This document shows, piece after piece, positions 16,851 through 26,007 of a stretch of DNA of 64,000 nt. The stretch's first letter is position 1; every line of letters begins with the position of its first letter. The position numbers were made by a program, and so were the translations under genes. The notes beneath the pieces are model-generated. The model saw nothing but the letters and a program-made list of their open reading frames with translations. It was not told where the DNA came from and did not search any database. Origin of the DNA: Thiobacillus denitrificans (GTDB lineage Bacteria; Pseudomonadota; Gammaproteobacteria; Burkholderiales; Thiobacillaceae); NCBI GenBank assembly GCA_002343685.1, contig DDRS01000020.1, forward strand, positions 62,001-126,000. Reading direction: 5' to 3'.

Positions 16851-17406
16851 CGAACGCGGCCTCAGCCTGATCGAGTTGCTGGTGTTCATCGTGGTGGTGG
16901 GCATCGCGGTGACCGGCGTGCTGTCGGTCTTCAGTCTGAACGCGCGGACCAGCGCCGATCCGGTGGTGCAGAAACAGGCGCTCGCCATCGCCGACTCGCT
17001 GCTCGAGGAAGTGCTGGCCAAGCCCTACACCTATTGCGATCCCGACGATGCCAATGTGGAGACGGCACAAAATGCATTGGTGGGTCCATTGGATTGCGCC
17101 ACGACTCCGGAAGGCATGGGGCCTGAGGTCGCCCAGGGTGAGTCGCGCAATGCCAACCTAACGCCGTTCGACAACGTCAACGATTACAACAATTTCCAGA
17201 TGCTGAACGGAATCGTCGACCCCAGCGGCAATGCGGTTCCGGATCTGAACGGCTATTCAGCCTTGGTCCAGGTGCAGACGCCGCCCGTTCCCCTAACGAA
17301 TATCCCCGCCGGCGAAACCCTGCTCGTCACCGTGACCGTCAACGGCCCCGGCAACCACAGCGTCACCTTGTCCGGCTACCGCACGCGCTATGCGCCCAAC
17401 CTCTGA
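16840..17406 (+). CDS. mshD: Minor pilin MshD-like
   Basis: Pseudopilin of 188 residues. The short leader MSTDERG is cut before LSLIEL, with Glu at mature position 5, followed by the stem LLVFIVVVGIAVTGVLSVFS. A helix-rich segment (IADSLLEEVLAKPY) and a Cys-containing head follow. It overlaps mshC by 11 bases and mshO by 17 bases, showing tight translational coupling. Position between the C and O homologues supports the name; its exact place in the tip complex is not known. Confidence 0.8.
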   Translation: MSTDERGLSLIELLVFIVVVGIAVTGVLSVFSLNARTSADPVVQKQALAIADSLLEEVLAKPYTYCDPDDANVETAQNALVGPLDCATTPEGMGPEVAQGESRNANLTPFDNVNDYNNFQMLNGIVDPSGNAVPDLNGYSALVQVQTPPVPLTNIPAGETLLVTVTVNGPGNHSVTLSGYRTRYAPNL

Positions 17407-18199
17407 CCACGCCGGCTTCACCCTGATCGAGATGATCATCGTCATCGCGATCACCGCCATCGTCGGTTCGATGGTGGCGGTGTTCCTGCGCGCGCCGCTG
17501 GAAAGCTACGTGGCCCAGGACCGCCGCGCCCGCCTCGCCGACGCGGCCGACACTGCGCTGCGGCGCATGGGGCGGGACATCCGGCTGGCGCTGCCCAACA
17601 GCGTGCGCGTCACCACGGATGCGGCCGGCGTGGTGTACCTGGAGTTCCTCGGCACCCGCAGCGGCGGTCGCTACCGCGCGCAGGGCGGCGGCGACATCCT
17701 CGATTTCACCGTGCCCGACAATGGTTTCGACGTGCTCGGTCCCGGTATCGATATGAAGGCCGGCGACCTGATCGCCGTGTACAACCTCGGCATCACCGGG
17801 GCCGACGCCTGGGCGGGCAACACGCTCGCGGCTTATGCGGGTGCGCCCGGCAACGTGACTCATATCGCCATTACTTCCAAGCAGTTTCCGCTGGCTTCGC
17901 CCGGCAACCGCTTCCAGGTCGTCGAGGGGCCGGTGACCTATGCGTGCGCGCCAAACCCGGCGAATCCCGCGCTGGGTACGCTCACACGCTACTGGGGGTA
18001 TGCCATCGCCGCGGCTCAGCCCACGCCGCCCGCTCCTGCCTCGAGCGCACTGCTGGCGACCAACGTCAGCGCATGCAGTTTTACGTACCAGCCCGGCGCC
18101 ACCGAACGCGGCGGGCTGGTCAGCATGATGCTGAACCTGAGCCAGGCGGGCGAAACCGTGCGCCTGTATGCCACGACCCAGGTGAGCAACCAGCCATGA
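17390..18199 (+). CDS. mshO: Minor pilin MshO-like
   Basis: Pseudopilin of 269 residues. Cleavage after Gly9 gives FTLIEMIIVIAITAIVGSMV with Glu at mature position 5. The head is large and contains PilW-like helix motifs (ADTALRRMGRDIRLALPNSV) and a Cys pair (YACAPN, SACSF). Such proteins bridge the tip subunits of type IVa pili. It overlaps mshD at the 5' end and mshP by four bases at the 3' end. Confidence 0.82.
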   Translation: MRPTSDHAGFTLIEMIIVIAITAIVGSMVAVFLRAPLESYVAQDRRARLADAADTALRRMGRDIRLALPNSVRVTTDAAGVVYLEFLGTRSGGRYRAQGGGDILDFTVPDNGFDVLGPGIDMKAGDLIAVYNLGITGADAWAGNTLAAYAGAPGNVTHIAITSKQFPLASPGNRFQVVEGPVTYACAPNPANPALGTLTRYWGYAIAAAQPTPPAPASSALLATNVSACSFTYQPGATERGGLVSMMLNLSQAGETVRLYATTQVSNQP

Positions 18200-18612
18200 G
18201 CCGCCTGCCGCGCACCGAGACCGGATTCGTCCTGCCGACCGCGATCTTCCTGCTGGTCGTGCTGGCCGCGCTGGCGACCTACATGGTGTCGCTGTCGCGC
18301 ACCAGCCACATCAGCAGCGCGCTCGACGTCCAGGGGACGCGCGCCTATCTGGCGGCGCGCGCCGGCATCGAATGGGGGGCGTGGCAGTTGCTGCAAAACC
18401 CCACGCCGTCGTGCGCGGCCGCATCCCCTCCGCTGGCGCTTGCGGGGACGCTCGCCGCGTTTAAAGTGAATGTGAGCTGCGTCCAGTCCGGTTCTTACAC
18501 CGATGGCGCCGATACGGTCGGTGTCTATCTGATTACGTCGACCGCGACTTCGGGCGCTCCCGGTCAGGTGGATTATGTCGAGCGGCAGATTCAGGCGAGT
18601 TTTTCGAAATGA
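18196..18612 (+). CDS. mshP: Minor pilin MshP-like
   Basis: Protein of 138 residues with a prepilin-like leader ending in Gly10, followed by FVLPTAIFLLVVLAALATYMV. Mature position 5 is Thr instead of Glu, as in PilX/GspK-type tip subunits, which cannot neutralise the neighbouring N-terminus and therefore cap the fibre. The AYLAARAGIEWGAWQLL helix is typical of this group. The ATG overlaps the mshO stop (ATGA), and the stop overlaps the start of mshQ. Confidence 0.82.
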   Translation: MSRLPRTETGFVLPTAIFLLVVLAALATYMVSLSRTSHISSALDVQGTRAYLAARAGIEWGAWQLLQNPTPSCAAASPPLALAGTLAAFKVNVSCVQSGSYTDGADTVGVYLITSTATSGAPGQVDYVERQIQASFSK

Positions 18613-21600
18613 ACAAGATGGAAACGCATCTCATGTCCGTTGTGCGTCAAATGCTCCGCCGCTTCGCATGGGTCAGGGTGATCGTTCTGCTGTTCGGCGG
18701 CAGCCCGCTCTGGATGGCACTGGCGAGTGGCCAAGCCGATGCGGCGACCTATTCCAGCATGGCCACGACGTCGAACTGGGTCAATCCTTCCGCGCATACG
18801 CACGTCACCTGGACGCACGGTGCATCCTGCAGTTCGGGCTACGCGGGCGCTCCCGTCGACGACGACATCACGGCGCAGCTTCCGCTGGGGTTCACGTTCA
18901 ATTTCGGCGGCGTGAACTACACGCAGGTGCAGATCATGAGCAACGGCCGCCTGCAATTCAACAACGGATACTGCGGCTATGGTACCCAGACGGTAGGGCC
19001 GCCGCCGACCTATACCTATCCGTATCCCACCGCCAGCGTGTCCAGGACCATGCGCATCTATGGCGTGGACCTGGATGCCACGCCGAGCGGGACGTCGGGG
19101 GTGTGTCCCACCGCGACCTGCTATGTGAGCTACGCCACGGAAGGCACAGCACCCAACCGCCGTTTCGTCGTGACCTGGGTGAACGTCCCGGAGTGGGGCG
19201 CCACGACGCGTACCGGGAGCTTCAATCTGCAGATCATTCTTGAGGAAACGACCAACGAGTTCGTCTACCAGTTCGGCCCGAGCAGCCATCCCACCGGCGG
19301 CTCCGCGCAGATCGGCTGGCAGTTGAGCCCGACGGATTATGCGGTATGGTCTACGCCCGTCGTGCCGCCCACCAATTCGGCGGTGCGGTTCTACGTGCCG
19401 GGACCGATCGCCGAATTCCACATGGACGAGCCGATCTGGTCGGGTGCGGCAGGCGAGGTGCTGGACAGCGCCGGCCACGGCTACGACGCGACGGCGGCCA
19501 ACGGTGCGGCCACCAGCAGCGCAGCACCGGCGATTGCGGGCACGCCAGGCACCTGCGGCTACGGCGTGTTCGACGGCAACAACGACTATGTCGCGATCCC
19601 CGCAAGCTTTCCCAACCTCGCCACGGACTTCACCCTGACCGCGTGGATACGCACCACCAACAACGCCAAGAGTGGCCAGCGCATTTTCATCGACGACCAG
19701 AACAATACCGGCGGCTTCGGCTTCAGCCTGGGCGACGGCGGTGCCGGCAGGCTGCGTTTCTACACGCGGGCGGTCAATCCGATCATTCTGGATACGCCCA
19801 ACGTCATCCAGAACAACACCTGGTATTTCGTCGCGGCGGTGGCGGATCTCGGGGCCAAGACCAAGAGCCTCTATGTCTACAATCAGGCCGGCGCGCAGCT
19901 TGCCTACGTCACCCAAACCTACACCGGCACCTGGGGCGCCGATGCCGGCGCCGCGTCGATCGGTGGCGAGAACAATGCCTCCACGGAAAACGGATCGAGC
20001 TTCAGGTTCAGCGGCAATCTGGATGAGGTTGGCGTGTACAAGGGCGCAATGAACGCGGCGCAACTGAGCCAGGTGATGAGCCAGAAACGGCCGTGCAGCA
20101 TCGTCACGGTGATCGCGCCCGCCGGATTCAACGCATTCGAGACCGGCACGCCGGCGGGCAGCGCAAGCGGCGTGATCCATACCAAGGTGTCCGCCGGCGC
20201 GTTCAACCTGGCCGTGGTCGCGCTCAAGAGCGGCGGCGCGGCCGTCGAAACCGCCTTCACTGGCAATGTGAAGCTGGAACTCGTCGACGCGTCGGCGGGC
20301 GCCAGTTGCGGGGCCTATGGCCTGATCCGCAGCCTGGGCACGCTGACGTTCGCCGCGGGCGATGCGGGACGCAAGACATTGGCCGGTATCGTCGAACCCA
20401 ATGCCTGGCCCAACGCGCGCATCCGCATGACGTATCCGGCGAGCGGCGTGCCAACGATCGTCGCCTGCTCGACCGACAACTTCGCCATCCGTCCGGCCGG
20501 CTTCGGCAACGTGGCGGTGAGCGATGCCGACAGCGTCAACGCGGGCGTCTCGCGCACGCTTGCCAATACTGCGGTGTCCGGCGGCAACGTCCACAAGGCC
20601 GGGCAACCATTCCAGATCGTGGCGACGGCCGTCAACGCGGCCGGCGCCCCCACCACGAACTACAGTGGCAATCCCGCGGCCAGCCTGACGGCCTGCGTGC
20701 TGCCCGCCACGGGCTGCACCCTGGGTACGCTCGCGACCGGCATCTGGTCGGCCGCCGCCGGTACGGTGACGACCACCGGTGCCCGCTATTCCGAGGTCGG
20801 CGCCTTCGCCATGAAGCTCTCGGACGCCAGCTTCGCGGCGGTGGATGCCGCGGACGGTTCCACCGCGGTCGAACGCACGATCGAATCGGCGGCCTCCAAC
20901 GTCGGTCGTTTCGTGCCCGACCATTTCGATCTGGTGAAGGCCGGCACGCCGGTCTTCAAGACCTTCAATGAAGTGGATGCGAATTGCCCCGCCCCAACCA
21001 AGCGTTCGTTCACCTATGCCGGCCAGCCCTTTGGTTATCTCACGCTGCCGCAAGCCACGATCACGGCGAAAAATGCCGCCGGCGCTACCACGGTCAACTA
21101 TGCGGGCACGCTGTGGAAGCTCGTGCCCGCCGGCGCCGTGCAAACCTATACAGCCGTCACCGGCAACCTGGATATTGGCTTGCTGTTGGCGCCGACCGTC
21201 GCCGCAAGCGGCGGCGGGGCGGGAACTTTGGTGGCCAATGCGAACGACGCGATTGCATTGGTGCGCACCACCCCGGTCGCTCCCTTCACGGCGAACATCA
21301 GCCTGTCGATGGCCATCCAGGACATTGCCGAATCCGGCGTGTCCGGCAACGGCACCGTCGACACCCTCGCGCCCGCGCTGTTTTCGGGCATTGCCTTCGA
21401 CGCCGGCAACGAAATCCGCTTCGGCCAGCTGGTCCTGAGCAATGCCCTCGGTTCGGAACTGCTCGGCCTGCCGGTGCCGATCGAGACGCGCTACTGGAAT
21501 GGCAGCGGGTTTGCGCTCAACACGAAGGACTTCTGCACTCAGCTTTCTGCTTCCAATGTGTCACTCACCAACTGGCGACGCTATCTCAATCCCTGCGAGA

Positions 21601-21893
21601 CCTCGGTGTCACTGTCCGGCCGTTTCAATGCAGGCCTTGGCAGCCTGCGGTTTTCCGCGCCAGGCGTGAACAACACCGGCAGCGTCGATCTCACCGTGCA
21701 GCTGGGTGCCGTGGCCAGCGGCAGTACGTGCGTGGCGGGCGCCGTGACGCCCGCCGTGGCGGCCTCGCAAAGCTGGCTGCAAGGCCACTGGAGCGGTGCA
21801 GGCGTGACATACGACCAGGATCCCGCGGCGCGCGCCAGTTTTGGCCTGAATCGCGGCAGCAAACCGCTGATCTATCTGCGTGAGATGTATTGA
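18609..21893 (+). CDS. mshQ: MshQ-like large adhesin with LamG-type domain
   Basis: Exported protein of 1094 residues, the largest of the locus. A signal peptide (VIVLLFGGSPLWMALASGQADA) leads to an Ala/Thr/Gly-rich region. Roughly residues 268-494 form a LamG/concanavalin-like domain (AEFHMDEPIWSG, FTLTAWIRTTNN, LDEVGVYKGAMNAAQL), a fold that often binds sugars. The C-terminal half resembles DUF6701, with repeated all-beta segments and FTYAGQPFGYL. MshQ is thought to sit at the pilus tip. No membrane anchor follows the signal peptide. The long open frame on the opposite strand is a composition shadow. Confidence 0.82.
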   Translation: MNKMETHLMSVVRQMLRRFAWVRVIVLLFGGSPLWMALASGQADAATYSSMATTSNWVNPSAHTHVTWTHGASCSSGYAGAPVDDDITAQLPLGFTFNFGGVNYTQVQIMSNGRLQFNNGYCGYGTQTVGPPPTYTYPYPTASVSRTMRIYGVDLDATPSGTSGVCPTATCYVSYATEGTAPNRRFVVTWVNVPEWGATTRTGSFNLQIILEETTNEFVYQFGPSSHPTGGSAQIGWQLSPTDYAVWSTPVVPPTNSAVRFYVPGPIAEFHMDEPIWSGAAGEVLDSAGHGYDATAANGAATSSAAPAIAGTPGTCGYGVFDGNNDYVAIPASFPNLATDFTLTAWIRTTNNAKSGQRIFIDDQNNTGGFGFSLGDGGAGRLRFYTRAVNPIILDTPNVIQNNTWYFVAAVADLGAKTKSLYVYNQAGAQLAYVTQTYTGTWGADAGAASIGGENNASTENGSSFRFSGNLDEVGVYKGAMNAAQLSQVMSQKRPCSIVTVIAPAGFNAFETGTPAGSASGVIHTKVSAGAFNLAVVALKSGGAAVETAFTGNVKLELVDASAGASCGAYGLIRSLGTLTFAAGDAGRKTLAGIVEPNAWPNARIRMTYPASGVPTIVACSTDNFAIRPAGFGNVAVSDADSVNAGVSRTLANTAVSGGNVHKAGQPFQIVATAVNAAGAPTTNYSGNPAASLTACVLPATGCTLGTLATGIWSAAAGTVTTTGARYSEVGAFAMKLSDASFAAVDAADGSTAVERTIESAASNVGRFVPDHFDLVKAGTPVFKTFNEVDANCPAPTKRSFTYAGQPFGYLTLPQATITAKNAAGATTVNYAGTLWKLVPAGAVQTYTAVTGNLDIGLLLAPTVAASGGGAGTLVANANDAIALVRTTPVAPFTANISLSMAIQDIAESGVSGNGTVDTLAPALFSGIAFDAGNEIRFGQLVLSNALGSELLGLPVPIETRYWNGSGFALNTKDFCTQLSASNVSLTNWRRYLNPCETSVSLSGRFNAGLGSLRFSAPGVNNTGSVDLTVQLGAVASGSTCVAGAVTPAVAASQSWLQGHWSGAGVTYDQDPAARASFGLNRGSKPLIYLREMY

Positions 21894-21908
21894 GCCAGAT
21901 TAAATCCT

Positions 21909-21937
21909 TTGACAACAACGGCTTATTTATTTAAGTT
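21909..21937 (+). promoter_or_regulatory. Candidate promoter for mshI-mshN
   Basis: In an AT-rich 68-base gap there is a perfect -35 TTGACA (21909-21914), a 17-base spacer and a weak -10 TAAGTT (21932-21937). It lies 25 bases before the mshI ATG. This suggests the assembly genes can be transcribed independently of the pilin genes upstream. Confidence 0.45.
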
Positions 21938-21961
21938 CAGAAAAATTTTCAGGTCCGACCC

Positions 21962-22723
21962 ATGCAGCTTTTCCGTCGATCGAGCGAACAGGGCTTAACT
22001 GCATATTTGCGTCTTCCCGGACGCATTGCGTATGCACGCGTCGACCGCAGGGTGGCCGTTCCCAGGCTGCTCGCTGCCGGCGTGGCGGCAGTCAAGGGCG
22101 ACAACTGGGGCGAGGCGCTGGCCCAACTGCATGGAAAAGGGCCGGTCAGTCTCGTGTTGAAACCGGCCGATTACAGGCTGCGTTTGCTCGACGCGCCGAA
22201 CGTACCCGCCGATGAACTCAAGTCCGCGGTGCGCTGGCAGATCCAGGACATGCTCGATTTCCACGCCGACGACGGCACGGTGGACGTGCTGGAAGTGCCG
22301 CATCCCGAGCATGTGAGCCATGCAAAGCAGATTTTCGCATCGTTCATCGAAACCGGTGGCCTGCTGACGCTCACGCTGGATGGCGAATTGTGCATGGCGC
22401 GCACGCTGGGCGTGAATCAGACGGTGCTCGACATCGAAGGCCCGGAGAGCGTGCTCGAACGTCTGACGCTGGAAATTCAGCGTAGCCTCGATCATTTCGA
22501 CCGTCAGTTCGGCGGGATTCCCGTCGACCGCCTGCTGTTGGCGCCGATGGAGAATGTCGAAGGCCTGTGTAACGGCCTGGCCGGCAATCTTGCCTTGCCG
22601 GTCAAGCCGCTCGACCTGGCGGAAGTGTTGGATATCGCCGCCTTGCCGGAGGCGAACGCCTTGCCGCCGCACTGCTTCCATGCCATCGGCGCTGCCTTGC
22701 GGATGGAAGAGACCAAGCCATGA
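21962..22723 (+). CDS. mshI: MSHA biogenesis protein MshI (PilM-like)
   Basis: Cytoplasmic protein of 253 residues with the actin-like PilM/GspL pattern. It has an N-terminal LTAYLRLPGRIAYARV strand, KPADYRLRLLDAPNVPADELKSA typical of PilM, and a later SLDHFDRQFGGIPVDRLLLAP. It would link the ATPase to the inner-membrane alignment complex through MshI2. It is somewhat shorter than usual PilM proteins (about 300-350). It overlaps the next gene by four bases (ATGA). Confidence 0.82.
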   Translation: MQLFRRSSEQGLTAYLRLPGRIAYARVDRRVAVPRLLAAGVAAVKGDNWGEALAQLHGKGPVSLVLKPADYRLRLLDAPNVPADELKSAVRWQIQDMLDFHADDGTVDVLEVPHPEHVSHAKQIFASFIETGGLLTLTLDGELCMARTLGVNQTVLDIEGPESVLERLTLEIQRSLDHFDRQFGGIPVDRLLLAPMENVEGLCNGLAGNLALPVKPLDLAEVLDIAALPEANALPPHCFHAIGAALRMEETKP

Positions 22724-23370
22724 GCCAGCAGATCAATCTGATCAGCCCCTTGCTGCTCAATCAGCGCTATGCGTTCGGCCTGCGTGAAATGGGGTTGGGG
22801 CTGGGGGTGGTCCTGGCGGCCGCGCTGGCCTGGTCCGGGTATCTGACCTACCGGGCAAACACGCTGGAAAAAGAGGCGACGCAGCTGGAAAGCCAGCAAG
22901 CAATCGCGCAGCAGGAACTGGATCAATTGGGGGCTGCCGCGACCCGGCCGGCGAGTGCGCTCCTGTCCGGGCGCGTCAAGGCAGTACAGGCCCAGGTGGC
23001 ACAGCGCGAGGCGCTGCTGGCGTCGATGAGCCGCACCATCGAAAGCACGTCAACGGGATTTTCTTCGCGCCTGCGCGCGCTCGCGCAAAGCAGTACCGAA
23101 GGTGTCTGGCTGAACGGCTTCACGCTCTCGCCGGATTACGTGGCACTCCAGGGCTCGGCGCTGAATGCCGGCCTGGTGACGGCCTACATGGATCGGCTCG
23201 GCAAGCAGGCAGCTTTTTCCGGTATGAAGTTCACCGGCATGAATGCCGAGCTTGCGCAGGCCGCAGGGGATAGCCAGGTTCGCTCCGACATCCCCGAGCA
23301 CATCGACTTCGCCTTGTATGCGGGCAGCCGGAAGAACCTGGCGGACAAGGGAGAATCCGATGAACGCTGA
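22720..23370 (+). CDS. PilN-like alignment protein (MshI2)
   Basis: Protein of 216 residues beginning MSQQINLISPLLL, the INL(I/L)P-type motif by which PilN proteins bind PilM. One membrane helix (LGLGVVLAAALAWSGYLTY) is followed by a coiled-coil (ANTLEKEATQLESQQAIAQQ) and a periplasmic ferredoxin-like region. It forms the inner-membrane alignment subcomplex with mshI, mshJ and mshK. It overlaps mshJ by 11 bases. Confidence 0.82.
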   Translation: MSQQINLISPLLLNQRYAFGLREMGLGLGVVLAAALAWSGYLTYRANTLEKEATQLESQQAIAQQELDQLGAAATRPASALLSGRVKAVQAQVAQREALLASMSRTIESTSTGFSSRLRALAQSSTEGVWLNGFTLSPDYVALQGSALNAGLVTAYMDRLGKQAAFSGMKFTGMNAELAQAAGDSQVRSDIPEHIDFALYAGSRKNLADKGESDER

Positions 23371-24016
23371 AAAATGGCGCGAGATCGGCGTGCGCCTTGG
23401 CGCGATGAGTTTGCGGGAGCGCCTGTTTGTCTTTGCCGCAGCGGTGGTGGTGGCGGGGGCGCTGGTGCAGACCCTGCTGATCGATGCGGCGCAACGGCGC
23501 GTGCAGAATGCCGACGATCGTCTGCAAGGCGCACGTGCGGCACTGGTGCAGATCGGTCAGCAGCAGACGCTGCTGGCCCGCCAGGGAGGAAGGGATCCCG
23601 ACCGCGCGATGCGGGAGGCGCTCGCCGCACAGGAAGCACGCCTGTCCGCATTGAATGCGGAGCTTGCAACCCGCGAGCGCGTGCTGATTCCGCCCGAGCG
23701 GATGGCCCAGGTGTTGAAGGATGTGGTGCGCAGTCAGGCCGGTATCCGGATCGTCGGATTCAAGACGCTCAGCCCGCGTCCCGTGTCGCTGCCGGATGCA
23801 GCCGAAGGAAGCCCGCCGGGGTTTTATCGGCACGGTTTCGAGATCACGGTCAGCGGATCCTATTCCGACCTGGTCGCCTATCTCGAGCGCCTGGAAGCCC
23901 TGCCCTGGCGTTTCAGCTGGGTCGAGGCGACGCTCGACACGTCTGCCCGTCCCGACCTGAAACTGACCCTCGTCGTCCACACCCTGAGCCTGGAGGAAGC
24001 ATGGCTGCGCGTATGA
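23360..24016 (+). CDS. mshJ: MSHA biogenesis protein MshJ (PilO-like)
   Basis: Protein of 218 residues with a short cytoplasmic tail, one membrane helix (LFVFAAAVVVAGALVQTLL), a coiled-coil of about 80 residues and a periplasmic fold containing YSDLVAYLERLEALPWRFSW, which is characteristic of MshJ/PilO proteins. It pairs with the PilN-like protein to connect the platform to the secretin. GGGAG precedes the ATG at 23360. It overlaps mshK by 16 bases. Confidence 0.85.
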   Translation: MNAEKWREIGVRLGAMSLRERLFVFAAAVVVAGALVQTLLIDAAQRRVQNADDRLQGARAALVQIGQQQTLLARQGGRDPDRAMREALAAQEARLSALNAELATRERVLIPPERMAQVLKDVVRSQAGIRIVGFKTLSPRPVSLPDAAEGSPPGFYRHGFEITVSGSYSDLVAYLERLEALPWRFSWVEATLDTSARPDLKLTLVVHTLSLEEAWLRV

Positions 24017-24324
24017 TGCTGTGTGCCGCGATTGCGTTGCTGACCTCCCCCGGCGTCTGGGCAGACCTGCCGGATCCCACGGCGCTGCCAGTTGCACCTG
24101 CCGCCGAGGGCGGGGCCAGTCCGGGCATTTCGCTCACGGCCATCAAGCGGCGCGGCAAGCAGAGACTTGCCGTCATCGATGGCCAGGAGGTGGCGGTGGG
24201 CGGGCGCTACCAGGGTGCCCGCGTGGTGCGCATCACCGAAAGCGAGGTGGTGCTGCGCCGGGGCGCGGACGTCACGGTGCTCGAACTGTATCCGCACGTC
24301 GAGAAACGACTGCGTGGCAAATAA
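24001..24324 (+). CDS. mshK: MSHA biogenesis protein MshK (PilP-like)
   Basis: Small exported protein of 107 residues with a signal peptide (MLCAAIALLTSPGVWA). The mature part has DPTALP, then a small beta fold with LAVIDGQEVAVGGRYQGARV and SEVVLRRGADVTVLEL, as in PilP/GspC homology-region proteins that contact the secretin. It starts inside the end of mshJ and precedes mshL by 18 bases. Confidence 0.82.
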   Translation: MAARMMLCAAIALLTSPGVWADLPDPTALPVAPAAEGGASPGISLTAIKRRGKQRLAVIDGQEVAVGGRYQGARVVRITESEVVLRRGADVTVLELYPHVEKRLRGK

Positions 24325-24342
24325 AAAAGGGAGAAATTGCGG

Positions 24343-26007
24343 ATGATGAAGCGCTACACCATGATCGTTGTCGGTCCGCTGGTTCTGCTGGGATGCGCAG
24401 GCCCCCTGACGCCGCGCGATACGCAGCAGGCGATCCGGCAGGAAATTGCCCAGGCGGCCCAGGCGCAGCCCGCGCCGCATGCGGTGACAGACGCACAGGC
24501 CCAGGCTGCGCTGCTGCCCCCGCTCAAGCTGGAACTGCCCAAGAATGCGGCCGAGCCGGCCGAGCCGCGGTTCGACCTGGTCGTCAACGGTGCGCCTGCG
24601 CAGGACGTGTTCATGGCGATCGTCTCCGGCACGCGCTACAGCATGCTGGTGCATCCCGAGGTGGCGGGCACGATTTCCGCCAACCTCAAGAACGTCACCG
24701 TGCCCGAGGCGATGTCCGCCATACGCGAACTGTACGGCTACGACTACACGATGGAAGGGCATCGCATCGTGGTGCGGCCATTGACCCCACAGACCCGCAT
24801 CTTCAAGGTGAACTATCTTGCAGGGACCCGCACCGGTTCGTCGGACATGCGCGTGATTTCCGGTTCCGTCAGTTCCGCAGGCACCGGCGGCGCAAGCGGT
24901 GTAATCGGCGCGGGTCCGACGCAACAGTCGCTGGAAACCAGCCGGATCGACACGAAGCTCAATTCGGATTTCTGGGGCGAATTGAAGGCGGCGCTGGAAA
25001 CCATCGTCGGCGAGTCCGGCAAGGTGATCCTCAGCCCGCAGTCGGGCATCGTGGTGGTCAGGACCACGCCGCGCACGATGCGGGATGTCGAGCACTTCCT
25101 CAAGGCCACCGCGCTGGCAGTCGAACGCCAGGTCATGCTGGAGGCGAAAATACTCGAGGTGCAGTTGAACGACGGCTACCAGACCGGCATCAACTGGTCG
25201 GTGCTGCACAACGGCCAGCATAAATACTCCTCGGGTGCCAACGCCGGCAATTTCGATCTGCTGACCGGTGCCGCCAGCGGCTCGCTGGCGGATGTGCTCG
25301 GCAACGGGCTGCCTGCGGCGTCGGGCACCTCGTCCGGCATCTTCGGCCTCGCATTCCAGACCAAGAGCTTCGCCGCGCTGATCAATTTCCTGGAAACCCA
25401 GGGATCGGTGCACGTGTTGTCGAGCCCACGCATTGCCGCGCTGAACAACCAGCAGGCCGTGCTCAAGGTCGGCACCGACGATTTCTTCGTCACCGACGTC
25501 TCGACCACCAGCAATACCGGTGGGGCCGGCACCACGACCACGCCCAGCGTGACGCTGCAGCCCTTCTTCTCGGGCATCGCGCTCGATGTCACGCCGCAGA
25601 TCGACGAGAAAGGCCGCATCACGCTGCATATCCGTCCCTCGGTGAGCGTGGTGACGGAGAAGATCAAGAACATCGACGCCGGCCAGGCCGGAAAACTGAC
25701 GCTGCCGCTCGCGTCCAGCGCGGTCTCGGAAACGGACAGCGTGGTGCAGGTGGAGGATGGCCGTATCGTCGCCATCGGCGGAATGATGAAGCAGTCTTTC
25801 GACGGCAGCGCCAACCGTGTGCCCGGGCTGGGTCAGGTGCCGCTGTTGGGGTACTTCTTCGGCAATACCAATCAGAGCTCGAAGAAGAGTGAACTGGTGA
25901 TCCTCATCAAGCCGACTGTCATCGACAGCCAGGCGGACTGGCAGGCGGATGCGGAAGCGACCCAGGCTCGCCTCGACAAACTCGAGCGACAACCGGCGAC
26001 GCCATGA
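24343..26007 (+). CDS. mshL: MSHA outer-membrane secretin MshL
   Basis: Secretin lipoprotein of 554 residues. The signal peptide ends in a lipobox (VLLGC), so Cys17 would be lipidated. An N-terminal STN-like and N0/N1 region (DVFMAIVSGTRYSMLVHPEVAG) is followed by the secretin domain, with NDGYQTGINWSVL, VHVLSSPRIAALNNQQAVLKVG and the closing VPGLGQVPLLGYFFG. It forms the outer-membrane gate for the pilus. The ATG at 24343 follows AAGGGAGAAA; a TTG two codons upstream is less likely. Confidence 0.93.
   Translation: MMKRYTMIVVGPLVLLGCAGPLTPRDTQQAIRQEIAQAAQAQPAPHAVTDAQAQAALLPPLKLELPKNAAEPAEPRFDLVVNGAPAQDVFMAIVSGTRYSMLVHPEVAGTISANLKNVTVPEAMSAIRELYGYDYTMEGHRIVVRPLTPQTRIFKVNYLAGTRTGSSDMRVISGSVSSAGTGGASGVIGAGPTQQSLETSRIDTKLNSDFWGELKAALETIVGESGKVILSPQSGIVVVRTTPRTMRDVEHFLKATALAVERQVMLEAKILEVQLNDGYQTGINWSVLHNGQHKYSSGANAGNFDLLTGAASGSLADVLGNGLPAASGTSSGIFGLAFQTKSFAALINFLETQGSVHVLSSPRIAALNNQQAVLKVGTDDFFVTDVSTTSNTGGAGTTTTPSVTLQPFFSGIALDVTPQIDEKGRITLHIRPSVSVVTEKIKNIDAGQAGKLTLPLASSAVSETDSVVQVEDGRIVAIGGMMKQSFDGSANRVPGLGQVPLLGYFFGNTNQSSKKSELVILIKPTVIDSQADWQADAEATQARLDKLERQPATP

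Noticed and set aside
18591..21143. 850-codon minus-strand frame opposite mshQ
   Set aside because: His/Arg/Gly-rich shadow composition without domains, opposite a recognisable exported adhesin.
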